Below are positions 20,706 to 29,383 of a stretch of DNA of 64,000 nt, in pieces. Location of the stretch: NCBI GenBank assembly GCA_002412715.1, contig DHVP01000015.1, positions 24,353-88,352 of the forward strand, in the 5' to 3' direction. This stretch comes from Deltaproteobacteria bacterium UBA5205. Lineage in GTDB: Bacteria > Desulfobacterota > Syntrophorhabdia > Syntrophorhabdales > Syntrophorhabdaceae. The first letter of the stretch is position 1. Every line of letters starts with the position of its first letter. A model generated the notes under the pieces. The model was not told the origin of the DNA and did no database searches. It was given only the letters and a program-made list of their open reading frames with translations. A program made the translations under genes and the position numbers.

Positions 20706-21398
20706 CTATCCCCTGGTATTGGTCGTGATATCTCTCCGGGCATACATGGCGCCCTTCTCATGTTGTGCCACAACGGTCCTCAGGCTGTTTATCCTGTTCT
20801 TCCATCCCTTCAGATATTTTGCATATACCTGGGGCTTCGCGGTGGCAAGCTTCACATAACGCTGTTCGCGCATTCCCAGATAGCTGTCGATGTTTCCCTG
20901 GGACCTCCGGAGGAACTTCTGGGCGGCAGCCGGACTATTGACGTAGGTGTCAAAGTGAACAACGCACAGCGGATACGGCAGGGAAGACGCTCCTGATCTG
21001 TCCCAGATCTTCCGGTAGATACCCTCCACCTGCTCCCTGGTGATGTTTTTGACACTGCCTTTGTAACCCAGGGCCCGCGCAGTCGATTGAAGTATACCGT
21101 AACGGGAGGTGCCTCTTTCGCCGTCCTCTTTGACGAGCCGGCTTCCTTCCTTTTCAAGGACAAATTCAAGACAGGTGCGGAACTTGGTTTCTTCATCATG
21201 AACCTCGCCGAGAGGGTCGACGCCTGTGCCCGCCTGTGCGGAGCTGAACTCGGCAGTCCTTGAGTTTGCCAGCGTATGGAGCAACACGTCCTCAAAGCCG
21301 ACGCAGGGATTGATGATGAAATTATCCGCCTTTTTCCGGCCGTTTTGCAGATACTGAAGCATGGATGCCGCTTGAGTGATATCGAGATTGGTAGCCAT
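20706..21398 (-). CDS. GH108-type muramidase-like protein with peptidoglycan-binding C-terminus
   Basis: A 230-residue protein. After a divergent N-terminus of about 75 residues comes a lysozyme-like region, CLEFVLEKEGSRLVKEDGERG and TSRYGILQSTARALG, resembling the EGG...D.GG.T.fGI pattern of GH108 N-acetylmuramidases (zliS/phage type). A C-terminal PG-binding-3-like half follows (CVVHFDTYVNSPAAAQKFL, REQRYVKLA). The second residue after the catalytic Glu is Ser, not the usual Gly. It may be a chromosomal cell-wall hydrolase or a phage remnant. No other phage genes are adjacent. Confidence 0.65.
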   Translation of the reverse strand: MATNLDITQAASMLQYLQNGRKKADNFIINPCVGFEDVLLHTLANSRTAEFSSAQAGTGVDPLGEVHDEETKFRTCLEFVLEKEGSRLVKEDGERGTSRYGILQSTARALGYKGSVKNITREQVEGIYRKIWDRSGASSLPYPLCVVHFDTYVNSPAAAQKFLRRSQGNIDSYLGMREQRYVKLATAKPQVYAKYLKGWKNRINSLRTVVAQHEKGAMYARRDITTNTRG

Positions 21399-21520
21399 AG
21401 TCCTCAGATGGGTTGCAACAACTATGCCACATCTTACATTTTGATGGGTTAGCTAAAACTCCACCTGCGGGGATCCACTAAGGCCAGTTTTGACGTCGGA
21501 ATTCTGACACTCCTGCCCGA

Positions 21521-22810
21521 TCACCCGAAGGGATTAGTGAGAATGATCGTGCTGTCCCTGTCAGGGCCCGTGGATATTATGGCGGCGGGAACGCCGACGA
21601 GCTCTTCGATACGCCTGATATATTTTTTTGCGTTTTCCGGCAGATCGTCATATTTCCGGACATCCTTCAGGGGGGTGTTCCAGCCGTCCATTTCCTCGTA
21701 CTGAGGTTCAATGCGATAGAAATCATCAAGGGCCATTGGCGGCTCGTCGTAAAGACGTTTGCCGATCTTGTACCGGGTGCAGATCTTGATCTTTTCGAAA
21801 GAATCGAGGACATCGAGCTTCATCAGGGACAAGCCGTTCAGGCCGTTAAGTTTGGCGGACCTCTTTACCAGCACCGCGTCAAACCATCCGCACCTCCTCG
21901 GTCTGCCAGTCGTCGCCCCGTACTCATCACCTATTTTTCTCATGAGCTCGCCCTCGGGGCCTGTAAGCTCCGTCGCAAAGGGACCCTCTCCGACCCGTGT
22001 CGTGTAGGCCTTGCAGATGCCCAGGATATAGTTGACGGCGCTGGGAGGCACCCCGGCACCCGCCGAGATGTTCCCGGCAATGGTGTTTGATGATGTTACG
22101 TAGGGATAGGTTCCATGATCGACATCAAGAAAGGTGCCCTGGGCCCCTTCAAAGAGTATCCGTTTCTTCCTGGCCATTGCCTTGTGAAGGAACGAAGTCG
22201 AGTCAGTAACGTGCTTTTTGAGAATCTTCCGGTACGGTTCGAATTTTTTCAGGATGTCCCTGATCATCAGGGGTTCGTCCTTATAATAGCGGCGAATGAG
22301 AAAGTTCTTTATTTCGAGGTTGGCTTTCAGTTTTTCGCGAAAGACCTTCCTGCTGATAACGTCGATAACGCGGATGCCCATCCTGCTCGCCCTGTCTTCG
22401 TAGGCGGGGCCTATACCTCTGCCCGTGGTTCCTATTTTCTTTGTGGTCTTTGACTCCTTCAGGGCATCGAGCTTCTTGTGATAGGGCATGATCACGTGGG
22501 TGCAGCCGCTTATCAAGAGGCGCTTTTCATCCTTGAGATAACCGAGCTCCTTCAATTCAGCCAATTCCTTTTCCAGGACTTCCGGATCCATGACCACCCC
22601 GTTGCCGATCACGCAATAGGTATTTTCACGAAGGATTCCCGATGGTATGAGGTGCAGGATGACCTTTCTGTCGCCGATTACAATAGTGTGGCCGGCGTTG
22701 GCCCCGCCCTGGAAACGGACTATGATGTCAGCAAAGTTGCTGAGATAATCGATGATTTTTCCTTTGCCTTCGTCTCCCCATTGAACACCAACAACTCCCA
22801 CATTGGCCAT
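21521..22810 (-). CDS. purA: Adenylosuccinate synthetase
   Basis: A 429-residue enzyme that joins IMP and aspartate using GTP in AMP synthesis. Signatures are QWGDEGKGKIIDYLS at residue 9, GANAGHTIV near 38, GRGIGPAYEDR near 130 and GRPRRCGWFDAV near 305. ATG at 22810 is chosen because AGGAGA lies six bases upstream and the protein then starts MANVGVVGVQWG. A frame start at 22843 only adds an unconserved tail. It follows ruvB by 113 nt on the same strand. Confidence 0.96.
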   Translation of the reverse strand: MANVGVVGVQWGDEGKGKIIDYLSNFADIIVRFQGGANAGHTIVIGDRKVILHLIPSGILRENTYCVIGNGVVMDPEVLEKELAELKELGYLKDEKRLLISGCTHVIMPYHKKLDALKESKTTKKIGTTGRGIGPAYEDRASRMGIRVIDVISRKVFREKLKANLEIKNFLIRRYYKDEPLMIRDILKKFEPYRKILKKHVTDSTSFLHKAMARKKRILFEGAQGTFLDVDHGTYPYVTSSNTIAGNISAGAGVPPSAVNYILGICKAYTTRVGEGPFATELTGPEGELMRKIGDEYGATTGRPRRCGWFDAVLVKRSAKLNGLNGLSLMKLDVLDSFEKIKICTRYKIGKRLYDEPPMALDDFYRIEPQYEEMDGWNTPLKDVRKYDDLPENAKKYIRRIEELVGVPAAIISTGPDRDSTIILTNPFG

Positions 22811-22923
22811 GATTGTCTCCTGAGCTTTTCGTTGTGCAAACATATTTTTCTAATATACTCTCTCCCTAAAATCAAGCCTAATCGGGAAATTTGCCCTCTC
22901 AAAAATTCGATGGAATAATGAGA

Positions 22924-23991
22924 TTACTTGCCCTTCTTTACCGGCCGGGAATCAAAAAGCCCGCCCATTGAGGCTTTGCCGGGCAGAGGCATATCGAGAT
23001 GGGAAAAGGCCTTATCCGAGGCTTTCCTGCCCTGGGAGGTGCGGATGATAAACCCGGATTTCAAGAGAAAAGGTTCCACCACTTCAATGAGGACGTCGGA
23101 TTCGAGCTGCAGCGTTGCGGCCAGGGCCTCGATGCCCACTGGACCGCCCTTGTAGTTCAGGATAATGGTTTTCAGGAGTTTCCGGTCGGTCTCGCTCAAC
23201 CCGTGATCGTCGATACCCTCAAGGTTGAGTGCATCTATAGCCACGTCCCTGGTGATGACTCCGGCGGCTCTTACCTCGGCGTAATCCCGAACCCGCTTGA
23301 GGAGTCTGTTGGCAACCCGCGGCGTTCCGCGCGCGCGTTTTGCGGTTTCGCGTGCCCCGGCGTCATCAACGGTGATGCCCAGTATGGAGGCAGAGCGTTT
23401 TATGATCTTCACCAGGTCTTCATCCGTATAGAAATCCAGGTCCCTCACGATACCGAAACGCTCTCTTAAAGGCGACGACAGGAGCCCTGAGCGTGTCGTC
23501 GCACCGATAAGGGTAAACTGTTCCAGACGATACCGGTGCGTTCGTGCGTGGATGCCTTTGTCGAAAATAAAATCGACGGCGAAATCCTCCATGGCTGGAT
23601 AAAGAAACTCTTCGACGATCTTGGGGATGCGATGGATCTCATCTATGAAAAAGACATCTCCGCGCTCCAGGTGCGTCAAAAGCCCCATCAGATCGCCGCC
23701 CTTTTCCAGTGCCGGACCCGAAGATGTAACGACTCGTGTACCCATTTCATTGGCGATGATATGCGCCAGGGTCGTCTTTCCAAGCCCCGGCGGCCCGTTA
23801 AAGAGAATGTGCTCCAGTGGTTCGCCCCTCTTCAGCGCGGCTTCGATGGCAATCTGGAGCGTCTCAACAATGGTATCCTGACCGACATATTCAGAAAGAC
23901 GGTTCGGCCGGAGGGTGACGATAGTCTCGTCAACCGCGCTTTCTTCCTTTTTATAGAGCTCGGAAAGATCCGAGTTTTCTTCCTGTATCAT
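22924..23991 (-). CDS. ruvB: Holliday junction branch migration helicase RuvB
   Basis: A 355-residue AAA+ motor with Walker A GPPGLGKTTLA (about residue 65), Walker B VFFIDEIHRIPK, sensor GATTRSGLLSSPLRERFGI and a C-terminal winged helix (IEALAATLQLESDVLIEVVEPFLL). The start overlaps the ruvA stop by four bases, giving ruvC-ruvA-ruvB coupling. Confidence 0.97.
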   Translation of the reverse strand: MIQEENSDLSELYKKEESAVDETIVTLRPNRLSEYVGQDTIVETLQIAIEAALKRGEPLEHILFNGPPGLGKTTLAHIIANEMGTRVVTSSGPALEKGGDLMGLLTHLERGDVFFIDEIHRIPKIVEEFLYPAMEDFAVDFIFDKGIHARTHRYRLEQFTLIGATTRSGLLSSPLRERFGIVRDLDFYTDEDLVKIIKRSASILGITVDDAGARETAKRARGTPRVANRLLKRVRDYAEVRAAGVITRDVAIDALNLEGIDDHGLSETDRKLLKTIILNYKGGPVGIEALAATLQLESDVLIEVVEPFLLKSGFIIRTSQGRKASDKAFSHLDMPLPGKASMGGLFDSRPVKKGK

Positions 23992-24602
23992 TGTTTCTGT
24001 CCTCTGTACACTTCCTCAAATAGCTCCTCCGAGGACGAGATGCGGGGATTTCTTTTCATCGCATCCTCTATCATCTTTCTTGCTTCGATCAGCTTATGGC
24101 CCAACTGGGTAACAAGCACCTGTTCGACTTCCTTTACGAAGTCTTCCGCGACCGGAGCGGCAGCCGCAGTTTCCGGCATCAGGGCATATTTTGCGACACG
24201 GCCCTTGAGGGTTGCCACTATCTTGTCGGCCTTTCTTTCCCCTATCCCCTTCAACCTGCGCAGGGACTTTACATCCTTCTCCTCAATATGACGCGCTATC
24301 TCCCGTATGGGCTTTGTGAGCGCCTTTATTGCGGCCATGGGACCGATGTCCTCAACGGTAATGAAAAGTTCGAAAAACTCCCTGTCCAGCTCATGTCTGA
24401 AGCCGACAAGGACGGGCTTGGGCTGTCTTTCGGTCTGATGAAAGGAAATGTAAAGGCTCAACTCCTCATCCTGTTTTTTCAGCCTTCGTATCTCGCTCAT
24501 CACGAAGGCGGGGATCAGAACATCATAGCCGATACCGCCCACGAGCAGAGTGAGACGTTCATCGTAGATGCCTTTCAAGGTCCCTTCAAGATAAGCGATC
24601 AT
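23988..24602 (-). CDS. ruvA: Holliday junction DNA helicase subunit RuvA
   Basis: A 204-residue junction-binding protein. It has an N-terminal OB fold (MIAYLEGTLKGIYDERLTLLVGGIGYDV), two helix-hairpin-helix motifs (FFELFITVEDIGPMAAIKAL and SLRRLKGIGERKADKIV), an acidic/flexible linker and a C-terminal RuvB-interacting domain. It overlaps both neighbours by four bases. Confidence 0.96.
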   Translation of the reverse strand: MIAYLEGTLKGIYDERLTLLVGGIGYDVLIPAFVMSEIRRLKKQDEELSLYISFHQTERQPKPVLVGFRHELDREFFELFITVEDIGPMAAIKALTKPIREIARHIEEKDVKSLRRLKGIGERKADKIVATLKGRVAKYALMPETAAAAPVAEDFVKEVEQVLVTQLGHKLIEARKMIEDAMKRNPRISSSEELFEEVYRGQKQ

Positions 24603-25084
24603 ACCACCCTCCGGTAGTCTCTGCGATAATAGACCGCCAGTGCCACGGCCAGGGCATCAGATGCGTGGAACGAGGAAATGTCGCCTATTTTCAGCGTGCT
24701 TGCCACGGCGTCCTTGACCTGCTTCTTACCTGCATTGCCGAAACCGACGAGGGAATTCTTGATCTCCTTCGGAGCAATCTCCTGAACGGGAAGACCCCTC
24801 CGGCGCGCCGTCACGTAGAGAACCCCAAGGACACTCCCAAGAAGTATCCCAGCCCTGGGGTAGCGAACAAGGGAAAAAACATCCTCCAGGGCAAAGAGGT
24901 CGGGTTGCACCTGATCGATAACAGTGTTCACATCTTCATGGATCTGCATTAGCCTGTTTGCCATCGTATCATGAGAAGAAGTCTTTATGGAACCGCATTT
25001 GACGAGGACAGGCACCCGGCCGCCGCATTGCAGCGCTCCAAAACCGGTACTGGCAAGCCCCGGATCAATGCCTAGAATGATCAT
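24599..25084 (-). CDS. ruvC: Holliday junction resolvase RuvC
   Basis: A 161-residue endodeoxyribonuclease. It begins MIILGIDPGLASTGFG with the first catalytic Asp, followed by ALEDVFS (Glu) and FHASDALAVALA (acidic pair). ATG at 25084 is chosen because GGTGG lies just upstream. A start at 25105 adds seven residues not typical of the family. Confidence 0.96.
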   Translation of the reverse strand: MIILGIDPGLASTGFGALQCGGRVPVLVKCGSIKTSSHDTMANRLMQIHEDVNTVIDQVQPDLFALEDVFSLVRYPRAGILLGSVLGVLYVTARRRGLPVQEIAPKEIKNSLVGFGNAGKKQVKDAVASTLKIGDISSFHASDALAVALAVYYRRDYRRVV

Positions 25085-25169
25085 TATCCACCATTGCTTC
25101 GTCACTCTTTATGGGTTAGGTAATTTCGATATTCATCATAACAGGATGGCTAATCTTTGTAAAGAAGAT

Positions 25170-25452
25170 GGGTAATGGGTAATAGGTTATGGGCTATGGG
25201 AAGAAACCTGCACCACCTAATTACCCATAACCTATTATCCACATCTGTCCAAAATCTACGGAAAGGACAACCTCTTTCCGGAAGTCACAGGCTATCACAT
25301 AGTTCCCATATGCTTCCTCCGTCATTCCGGCCACTTCTTCCTACGTCATTCGGCCTGCGTCGGAATGACGAACTGAACGAAATGAGGCAACCTGGTTTTG
25401 AAATGGGCGATTATTTTGGACAGCAACGACCTATACCTATTACCCATTACCC
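25170..25452. repeat. 283-bp repeat element with 18-bp terminal inverted repeats
   Basis: GGGTAATGGGTAATAGGT at 25170-25187 is the exact reverse complement of 25435-25452. The left end is built of degenerate heptamers of the GGGTAAT type. A second near-perfect hairpin joins 25177-25193 with 25224-25240. The interior carries CGTCATTCCGGC and TCGGAATGACG inverted pieces resembling common dispersed bacterial repeats. It fills the ruvC-tadA gap, which holds no convincing gene. It may be a non-autonomous (MITE/REP-like) element. Confidence 0.6.
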
Positions 25453-25935
25453 GCCTCTATATTGATTTCAAGGGCCGTTATCGGTATACTTGAGTGATGC
25501 TCGACGAAGAATACATGGAGATGTGCCTGACGGAGGCACGGGCCGCCCGGGCGAAAGACGAAGTTCCGGTAGGGGCGCTGGTGACTGACGAAAACGATGT
25601 AGTAATCGCGCAGGCCCACAACAGGACGCGGGCACTCACGGACCCCGGTGCTCACGCAGAGATGCTCGCCCTCAGAAGCGCTGCCTTGAAGCGCGGCAAT
25701 TATCGTCTCACCGGCTGCACCCTCTTTGTCACCATGGAACCGTGCATCATGTGTGCGGGAGCAATCATCGAAGCCCGTATAGACAGGCTTGTCTTCGGAT
25801 GCTACGATGAGAAGCGGGGAGCTTTCGGGTCTGTCATTGACATAAACGCCCTCCCCCTCAATCACAAGGTAAAGGTGTCGGGCGGAATCCTGCAGGAAAA
25901 GAGCGCTTCTTTATTGAAGCAGTTTTTCACCATAC

Positions 25936-26029
<94 letters not shown>

Positions 26030-26536
26030 ACTTTCACTAATGATTTCAACGATAATGTACCTTTAAAATCGACAGATAATCGACAGATAGGGGGTATTAA
26101 TTTAATAACGATACGCACCCATCCCAATTATCTTCGCTAATACCAATACTATCCAATCAAGTTAACATAACGATGTGTCCCCAGACTGTTCCCGGGGAGA
26201 GGTTTCGCAGGCGTGAGGAATGACGACAAAGGCCTGCCTGCAACCTCAGAGGAACCACCTTTTTGCGCTTCGGAAGTGATGATCAGAACCGAGTGAGTAC
26301 CCCCACCGAGAGAAGCCTTCGGGGCCATTTCCTTTTAAAAACACAATTGATCTTTTGAGGAAGAGGCCAAAAACAAAGACACAACTGGATGCCTATGTGG
26401 GAACTTCGCCAGGAAAGACCGTCGTTTTCGTACATTTTTCAAAAAACTTCATAACAAAAGCTGGCTAAACAAAAACAAGACCACCGCGGACGCTATTTGA
26501 CGTGTGAAAAAACAAAAATACACACGGAGGTGTCCA
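26030..26536. other. Junction region after tRNA-Ser with tandem 11-bp repeat
   Basis: No convincing gene is seen in these 507 bases. Two exact tandem copies of AATCGACAGAT lie at 26067-26088, 40 bases from the tRNA end, where recombinase arm sites or attachment-site remnants would be expected. The rest is AT-richer than the upstream housekeeping region and shows a weak hairpin near 26300. No SRP RNA motif was found, although ffs often follows tadA and tRNA-Ser. Confidence 0.4.
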
Positions 26537-26608
26537 ATGAAAAACAACTGTAGCACAATAGAACCGGCGTCCTCGACGAGCACCATGCCAAATGGGGAGG
26601 TGAGGTAG
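26537..26608 (+). CDS. Putative 23-residue leader peptide
   Basis: This short frame starts with ATG after a strong GGAGG (26526-26530) and ends with TAG two bases before the ATG of the 200-residue winged-helix gene. The ribosome-binding site of that gene (GGGGAGGTGAGG) lies inside the last codons of the leader. This is the layout of translational coupling, as seen with leader peptides of some plasmid replication genes. The peptide has no recognisable family. Confidence 0.5.
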   Translation: MKNNCSTIEPASSTSTMPNGEVR

Positions 26609-26609
26609 C

Positions 26610-27212
26610 ATGACCGAAGAGAATACTATCCGCAGAAACGATGAGATAGCACCGGCACGCCCTGCCCTCACGTTGGAAAGAAAGACAGCAAAGACAAAGA
26701 GTATATCCGAGCTAAGGAAAATGAGAGGGGAGAAAAGAACCGGCAAGACTGCTGCAAAGGCAAAGAGGAGGAAGAAGAGGAGCGAAAAGTTCGTACGGCT
26801 CACCCTGGAACTGATCAAAAGTGAAGCATACCTCGACCTCACACCGAGCGCAGCTAGGATGCTGATCCAGTTTCTGGCAAAGCCCGGGGAAGCCTTTGGA
26901 ATTGCCCTGTCGGACCCGCAGGCATACGAAGTTACTTTCAATTTCACCTACAGCGAAGCGAACAAGATTGGCTGCGCTCGGGCGACATTCCTAACCGTGA
27001 TCGAGGCCCTCGTCAAGCACGGGTTCATCGACCCTGTGAAGCGAGGCGGAGTGTTCGACGGAAAGAAGGTATCCAGTGTATATCGCCTGTCGCAGCGATG
27101 GAAGGCCTACGGTACGCCTGGTTTTCGCTCAAAAGACTACAGAAGGTGGGCCGTAACCGCGGGCAGGGAGACGATCGCGCCAGTTCAGGAGGGTGAGCGG
27201 GAATACCTGTAA
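26610..27212 (+). CDS. Winged-helix protein, possible plasmid/element replication or control protein
   Basis: A 200-residue protein. The first 70 residues are Lys/Arg-rich and probably disordered. From about residue 70, FVRLTLELIKSEAYLDLTPS and the following segments to VSSVYRLSQRWKAYG look like a DNA-binding winged helix: helices, the recognition segment SEANKIGCARATFLTVIEAL, and a beta wing GVFDGKKVSSVYRL. Such domains occur in replication initiators and in regulators of mobile elements. The position at the left end of accessory DNA and the coupled leader peptide support an element-maintenance role, but function is inferred only. Confidence 0.6.
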   Translation: MTEENTIRRNDEIAPARPALTLERKTAKTKSISELRKMRGEKRTGKTAAKAKRRKKRSEKFVRLTLELIKSEAYLDLTPSAARMLIQFLAKPGEAFGIALSDPQAYEVTFNFTYSEANKIGCARATFLTVIEALVKHGFIDPVKRGGVFDGKKVSSVYRLSQRWKAYGTPGFRSKDYRRWAVTAGRETIAPVQEGEREYL

Positions 27213-27561
27213 AAGAGGGCTCAATAAGTAACCCAAACAGGTGCAGGAAATGAACTGTGGAACTGTATATCCGGCCAGAATGGCGGGTACAAAAATGAAC
27301 CGTATAAAGATCTTCCATATCTTTAAAGACGGGGCATAAAGGAAGGCGACGACCGGAACCGGGGCGGTCGTCCGGGACGCCTCCTAGCCACACCCTGGCG
27401 GCGTCCTAAAAATACGGATGACGCGTAAATATGGGGATGGACGATGCTATTTAAGGAGTATTGAAAGCGACACGCACGCACCGGACCGCCTATCAGAACG
27501 GGGCGTCGGCGAAGCCACCGACCGCGCAGGGTGCGGAGAAACCAAAACGAGGGAGGTTACA
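27213..27561. other. Non-coding stretch with a stem-loop
   Basis: No supported gene was found in these 349 bases. A stem-loop pairs GACGACCG (27348-27355) with CGGTCGTC (27365-27372). The last bases hold the GGAGG ribosome-binding site of the next gene. Confidence 0.35.
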
Positions 27562-27813
27562 ATGGACAAAAGCAACAAATTGAGCGATTCACAACGGGCG
27601 CTGATCTACTCATACCTGGAGGCGCACAACCCTCAGAGGGTATACCATGGGATCAAGATCATAGGGAATGACGTGATGGGATACTGGCCCGGCTGGGGGA
27701 TCGGGGTTGCGGTATGCGAGCGTATCGGAGGTGTGAAGGAGATTCTAGCCGAAGCTGAAGGATGGTGGAAGCAGATAGACGCAGAGATGACGGCATTATC
27801 GGATGAACAATAA
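27562..27813 (+). CDS. Hypothetical protein, 83 residues
   Basis: The start at 27562 (MDKSNKLSDSQRAL) follows GGGAGGTT. A longer frame from 27418 has an unconserved extension. The protein is Trp-rich in its middle (GYWPGWGIG and EGWWKQID) and predicted mostly helical. I do not recognise a family. It is one of several small plus-strand accessory genes before the defence island. Confidence 0.6.
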   Translation: MDKSNKLSDSQRALIYSYLEAHNPQRVYHGIKIIGNDVMGYWPGWGIGVAVCERIGGVKEILAEAEGWWKQIDAEMTALSDEQ

Positions 27814-27837
27814 AAATTCGGAGGTGCTAGGTGCTAC

Positions 27838-28254
27838 GTGAAAAAGAAACAGGCTGACACAAAACGGCTGGCAAAGGTCAGGAGGAAACTCAGAAATATC
27901 AAGCTGAACGAGATCAAGGAGTTCCTTAAAGCTGTCGAACCACCGGATCTCGGAAGAATCGTCGTGAAAGGGCACGCTGTCTACGAATTACGGAGAATAG
28001 GAACCGTCGGAAAGCTGTATCATGAAGCCACCGAGTATTTCAACCCGACGACAGAGACATGTCCAGCAGCAGACCTCAAACTGGCGCAAAGATGGGCAGA
28101 AATGAAACGGGAGCGGTTGGGCAGGCTCGAGATCATTGATATCGACGAATACGATGTATCGTACCAACGGTATGATACTCACGGCAAGAGAATGGGGCAG
28201 ATACCCATTAACCGGGAGCGTATGATCGACGACCTTGCGAATGACAGGTTCTGA
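27838..28254 (+). CDS. Hypothetical basic protein, 138 residues
   Basis: It starts with GTG, 24 nt after the preceding gene, behind GGAGGT. The N-terminal 30 residues are strongly basic (KKKQADTKRLAKVRRKLR). The centre resembles an alpha/beta segment (GRIVVKGHAVYELRRIGTVG) and the end is acidic/basic mixed. No family is recognised. Strand, spacing and ribosome-binding site support a real gene. Confidence 0.6.
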   Translation: MKKKQADTKRLAKVRRKLRNIKLNEIKEFLKAVEPPDLGRIVVKGHAVYELRRIGTVGKLYHEATEYFNPTTETCPAADLKLAQRWAEMKRERLGRLEIIDIDEYDVSYQRYDTHGKRMGQIPINRERMIDDLANDRF

Positions 28255-28347
28255 TGGCTATACAGACCGCGTTGCCCTTATTACGCGCGTCTATAACGGC
28301 ACATTTGCAGCACGAGATGTAAACCGAGAAGCCAAAAGAAAATAGTC

Positions 28348-28395
28348 ACAGCGCCCCCGTTGTAAACGCACGCGTGCACTTACAACGGGGGCGCT
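28348..28395. repeat. 48-nt extended palindrome
   Basis: CAGCGCCCCCGTTGTAA (28348-28364) is the exact reverse complement of 28379-28395. The 14-nt centre itself contains the palindrome GCACGCGTGC. The result is a 17-bp stem, a 2x2 internal mismatch and a short inner stem. It lies between two small plus-strand genes. It could be an origin or transfer structure, a protein-binding site or a terminator, although no U-tract follows. Confidence 0.85.
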
Positions 28396-28430
28396 GAAAG
28401 ATTCCGCAAACAAAGTGGAGGAACGAAGCA

Positions 28431-28727
28431 ATGCTGAGTGAAGAACAAGTAAGAAAACTGAAACCCTTCAGAGGAAAACGCAGGAGGGTGCAGGAAGTGG
28501 TCCTGCTGCTAGGATTCTCGGATCGAAAAGACCCCCACTATCGGGAGGTTTGCGAGGAAGTCAGACGAATAATTTCCCGGAACATCGAGATCTCGATCCG
28601 CTGCAACGCCGATGAACTCGAAAAGATAAGGGCCCGCGCCGCTGCAGCCGGCCATGCCCGGGTAGCAGAGTTCATCCGGGAGGCGGCGCTGTACGCGGAT
28701 ATCGAAACAATGGACCGTGATCGTTGA
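28431..28727 (+). CDS. Ribbon-helix-helix protein, MobC/relaxosome-like
   Basis: A 98-residue protein. The C-terminal half, ISIRCNADELEKIRARAAAA followed by GHARVAEFIREAAL, matches the strand-helix-helix pattern of MobC-type relaxosome and DUF1778-like DNA-binding proteins. The N-terminal half is basic. It starts after GGAGG just downstream of the 48-nt palindrome, which is a plausible binding site. No relaxase is adjacent here. The relaxase of this element is at 45619. Confidence 0.6.
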   Translation: MLSEEQVRKLKPFRGKRRRVQEVVLLLGFSDRKDPHYREVCEEVRRIISRNIEISIRCNADELEKIRARAAAAGHARVAEFIREAALYADIETMDRDR

Positions 28728-28955
28728 TGCGGTTCTTCGCTGCGGCGCAAAGTCGCGATGGTCTACGTCCACACATAACCCTGCAGTCTTCACCCGGGCG
28801 GGTTCCTGCAGGATGGCAGGCTGGATTCACAGCAACGGTTTGCCGGGAACACGCAGGCAGGGGATCGCGAGGCCTTCCCTTAACAGTCGGAGTTCGCCAT
28901 CGTATCTTTTTTTGTTCCGAGTGGTAAATTCGAGCCATGCAATCTGTCCCCCGTG

Positions 28956-29375
28956 TTATCTCAGGGTAAAGGCAATTTTCGACACTTCCTTATTTATGGA
29001 TTTAGCACATTTGAGATACTCCTCTGCATCGTCTCCCCATGGATCATCAATCTCCCATATGATAACCTTGCCATCCTGTAAATTAGGCAACTGTTTTGCA
29101 ATCTTCGGATCCATGGCAACCACATAATCAAAGGTGTTGCCATCAACCTCTGTTATACTTCTCGGCACATGATTCGAGGCATCGAGATTGAAGTAGGCGC
29201 TTAGTGTCTCTAAGGCCATCTGCGAATCTCCAGCCTGTTGCGGATACAGGCCTACTGAAGCCACCTCGACTGTAGTTCCAAACTTGTCTCTGGCGATAGC
29301 TTCAACCATTACGCTCCGACAAGCATTCCCGTGACAGACGAATAGGATGCGGCGCACTTTTCTTCCTCCATTCAT
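28956..29375 (-). CDS. Low-molecular-weight phosphotyrosine phosphatase/arsenate reductase family protein
   Basis: A 139-residue protein with the LMW-PTP P-loop CHGNACRS (Cys14 to Arg20, CX5R) and the general-acid motif DDPWG near residue 110. These residues would allow phosphate monoester hydrolysis or arsenate reduction. An internal GTG (29357) preceded by GGAGG is an alternative start and gives the more usual N-terminus (RRILFVCHGN). It lies eight bases after the metallopeptidase-HicA fusion gene on the same strand and closes the defence-island transcript. No arsenic genes are nearby, so an arsenic role is doubtful. Confidence 0.85.
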   Translation of the reverse strand: MNGGRKVRRILFVCHGNACRSVMVEAIARDKFGTTVEVASVGLYPQQAGDSQMALETLSAYFNLDASNHVPRSITEVDGNTFDYVVAMDPKIAKQLPNLQDGKVIIWEIDDPWGDDAEEYLKCAKSINKEVSKIAFTLR

Positions 29376-29383
29376 TTTGATTA

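Noticed and set aside
25170..25240. CRISPR array suggested by repeated GGGTAAT units
   Set aside because: The units are contiguous heptamers without spacers and belong to an inverted-repeat element; no cas genes are present.
26030..26536. Possible SRP RNA (ffs) after tRNA-Ser
   Set aside because: The conserved GGAAGCAGC-type apical loop and pairing were not found.
28956..29375. Arsenate reductase of an ars operon
   Set aside because: No arsR, arsB or other arsenic genes nearby; the neighbour is a toxin-like gene, so only the phosphatase family call is kept.
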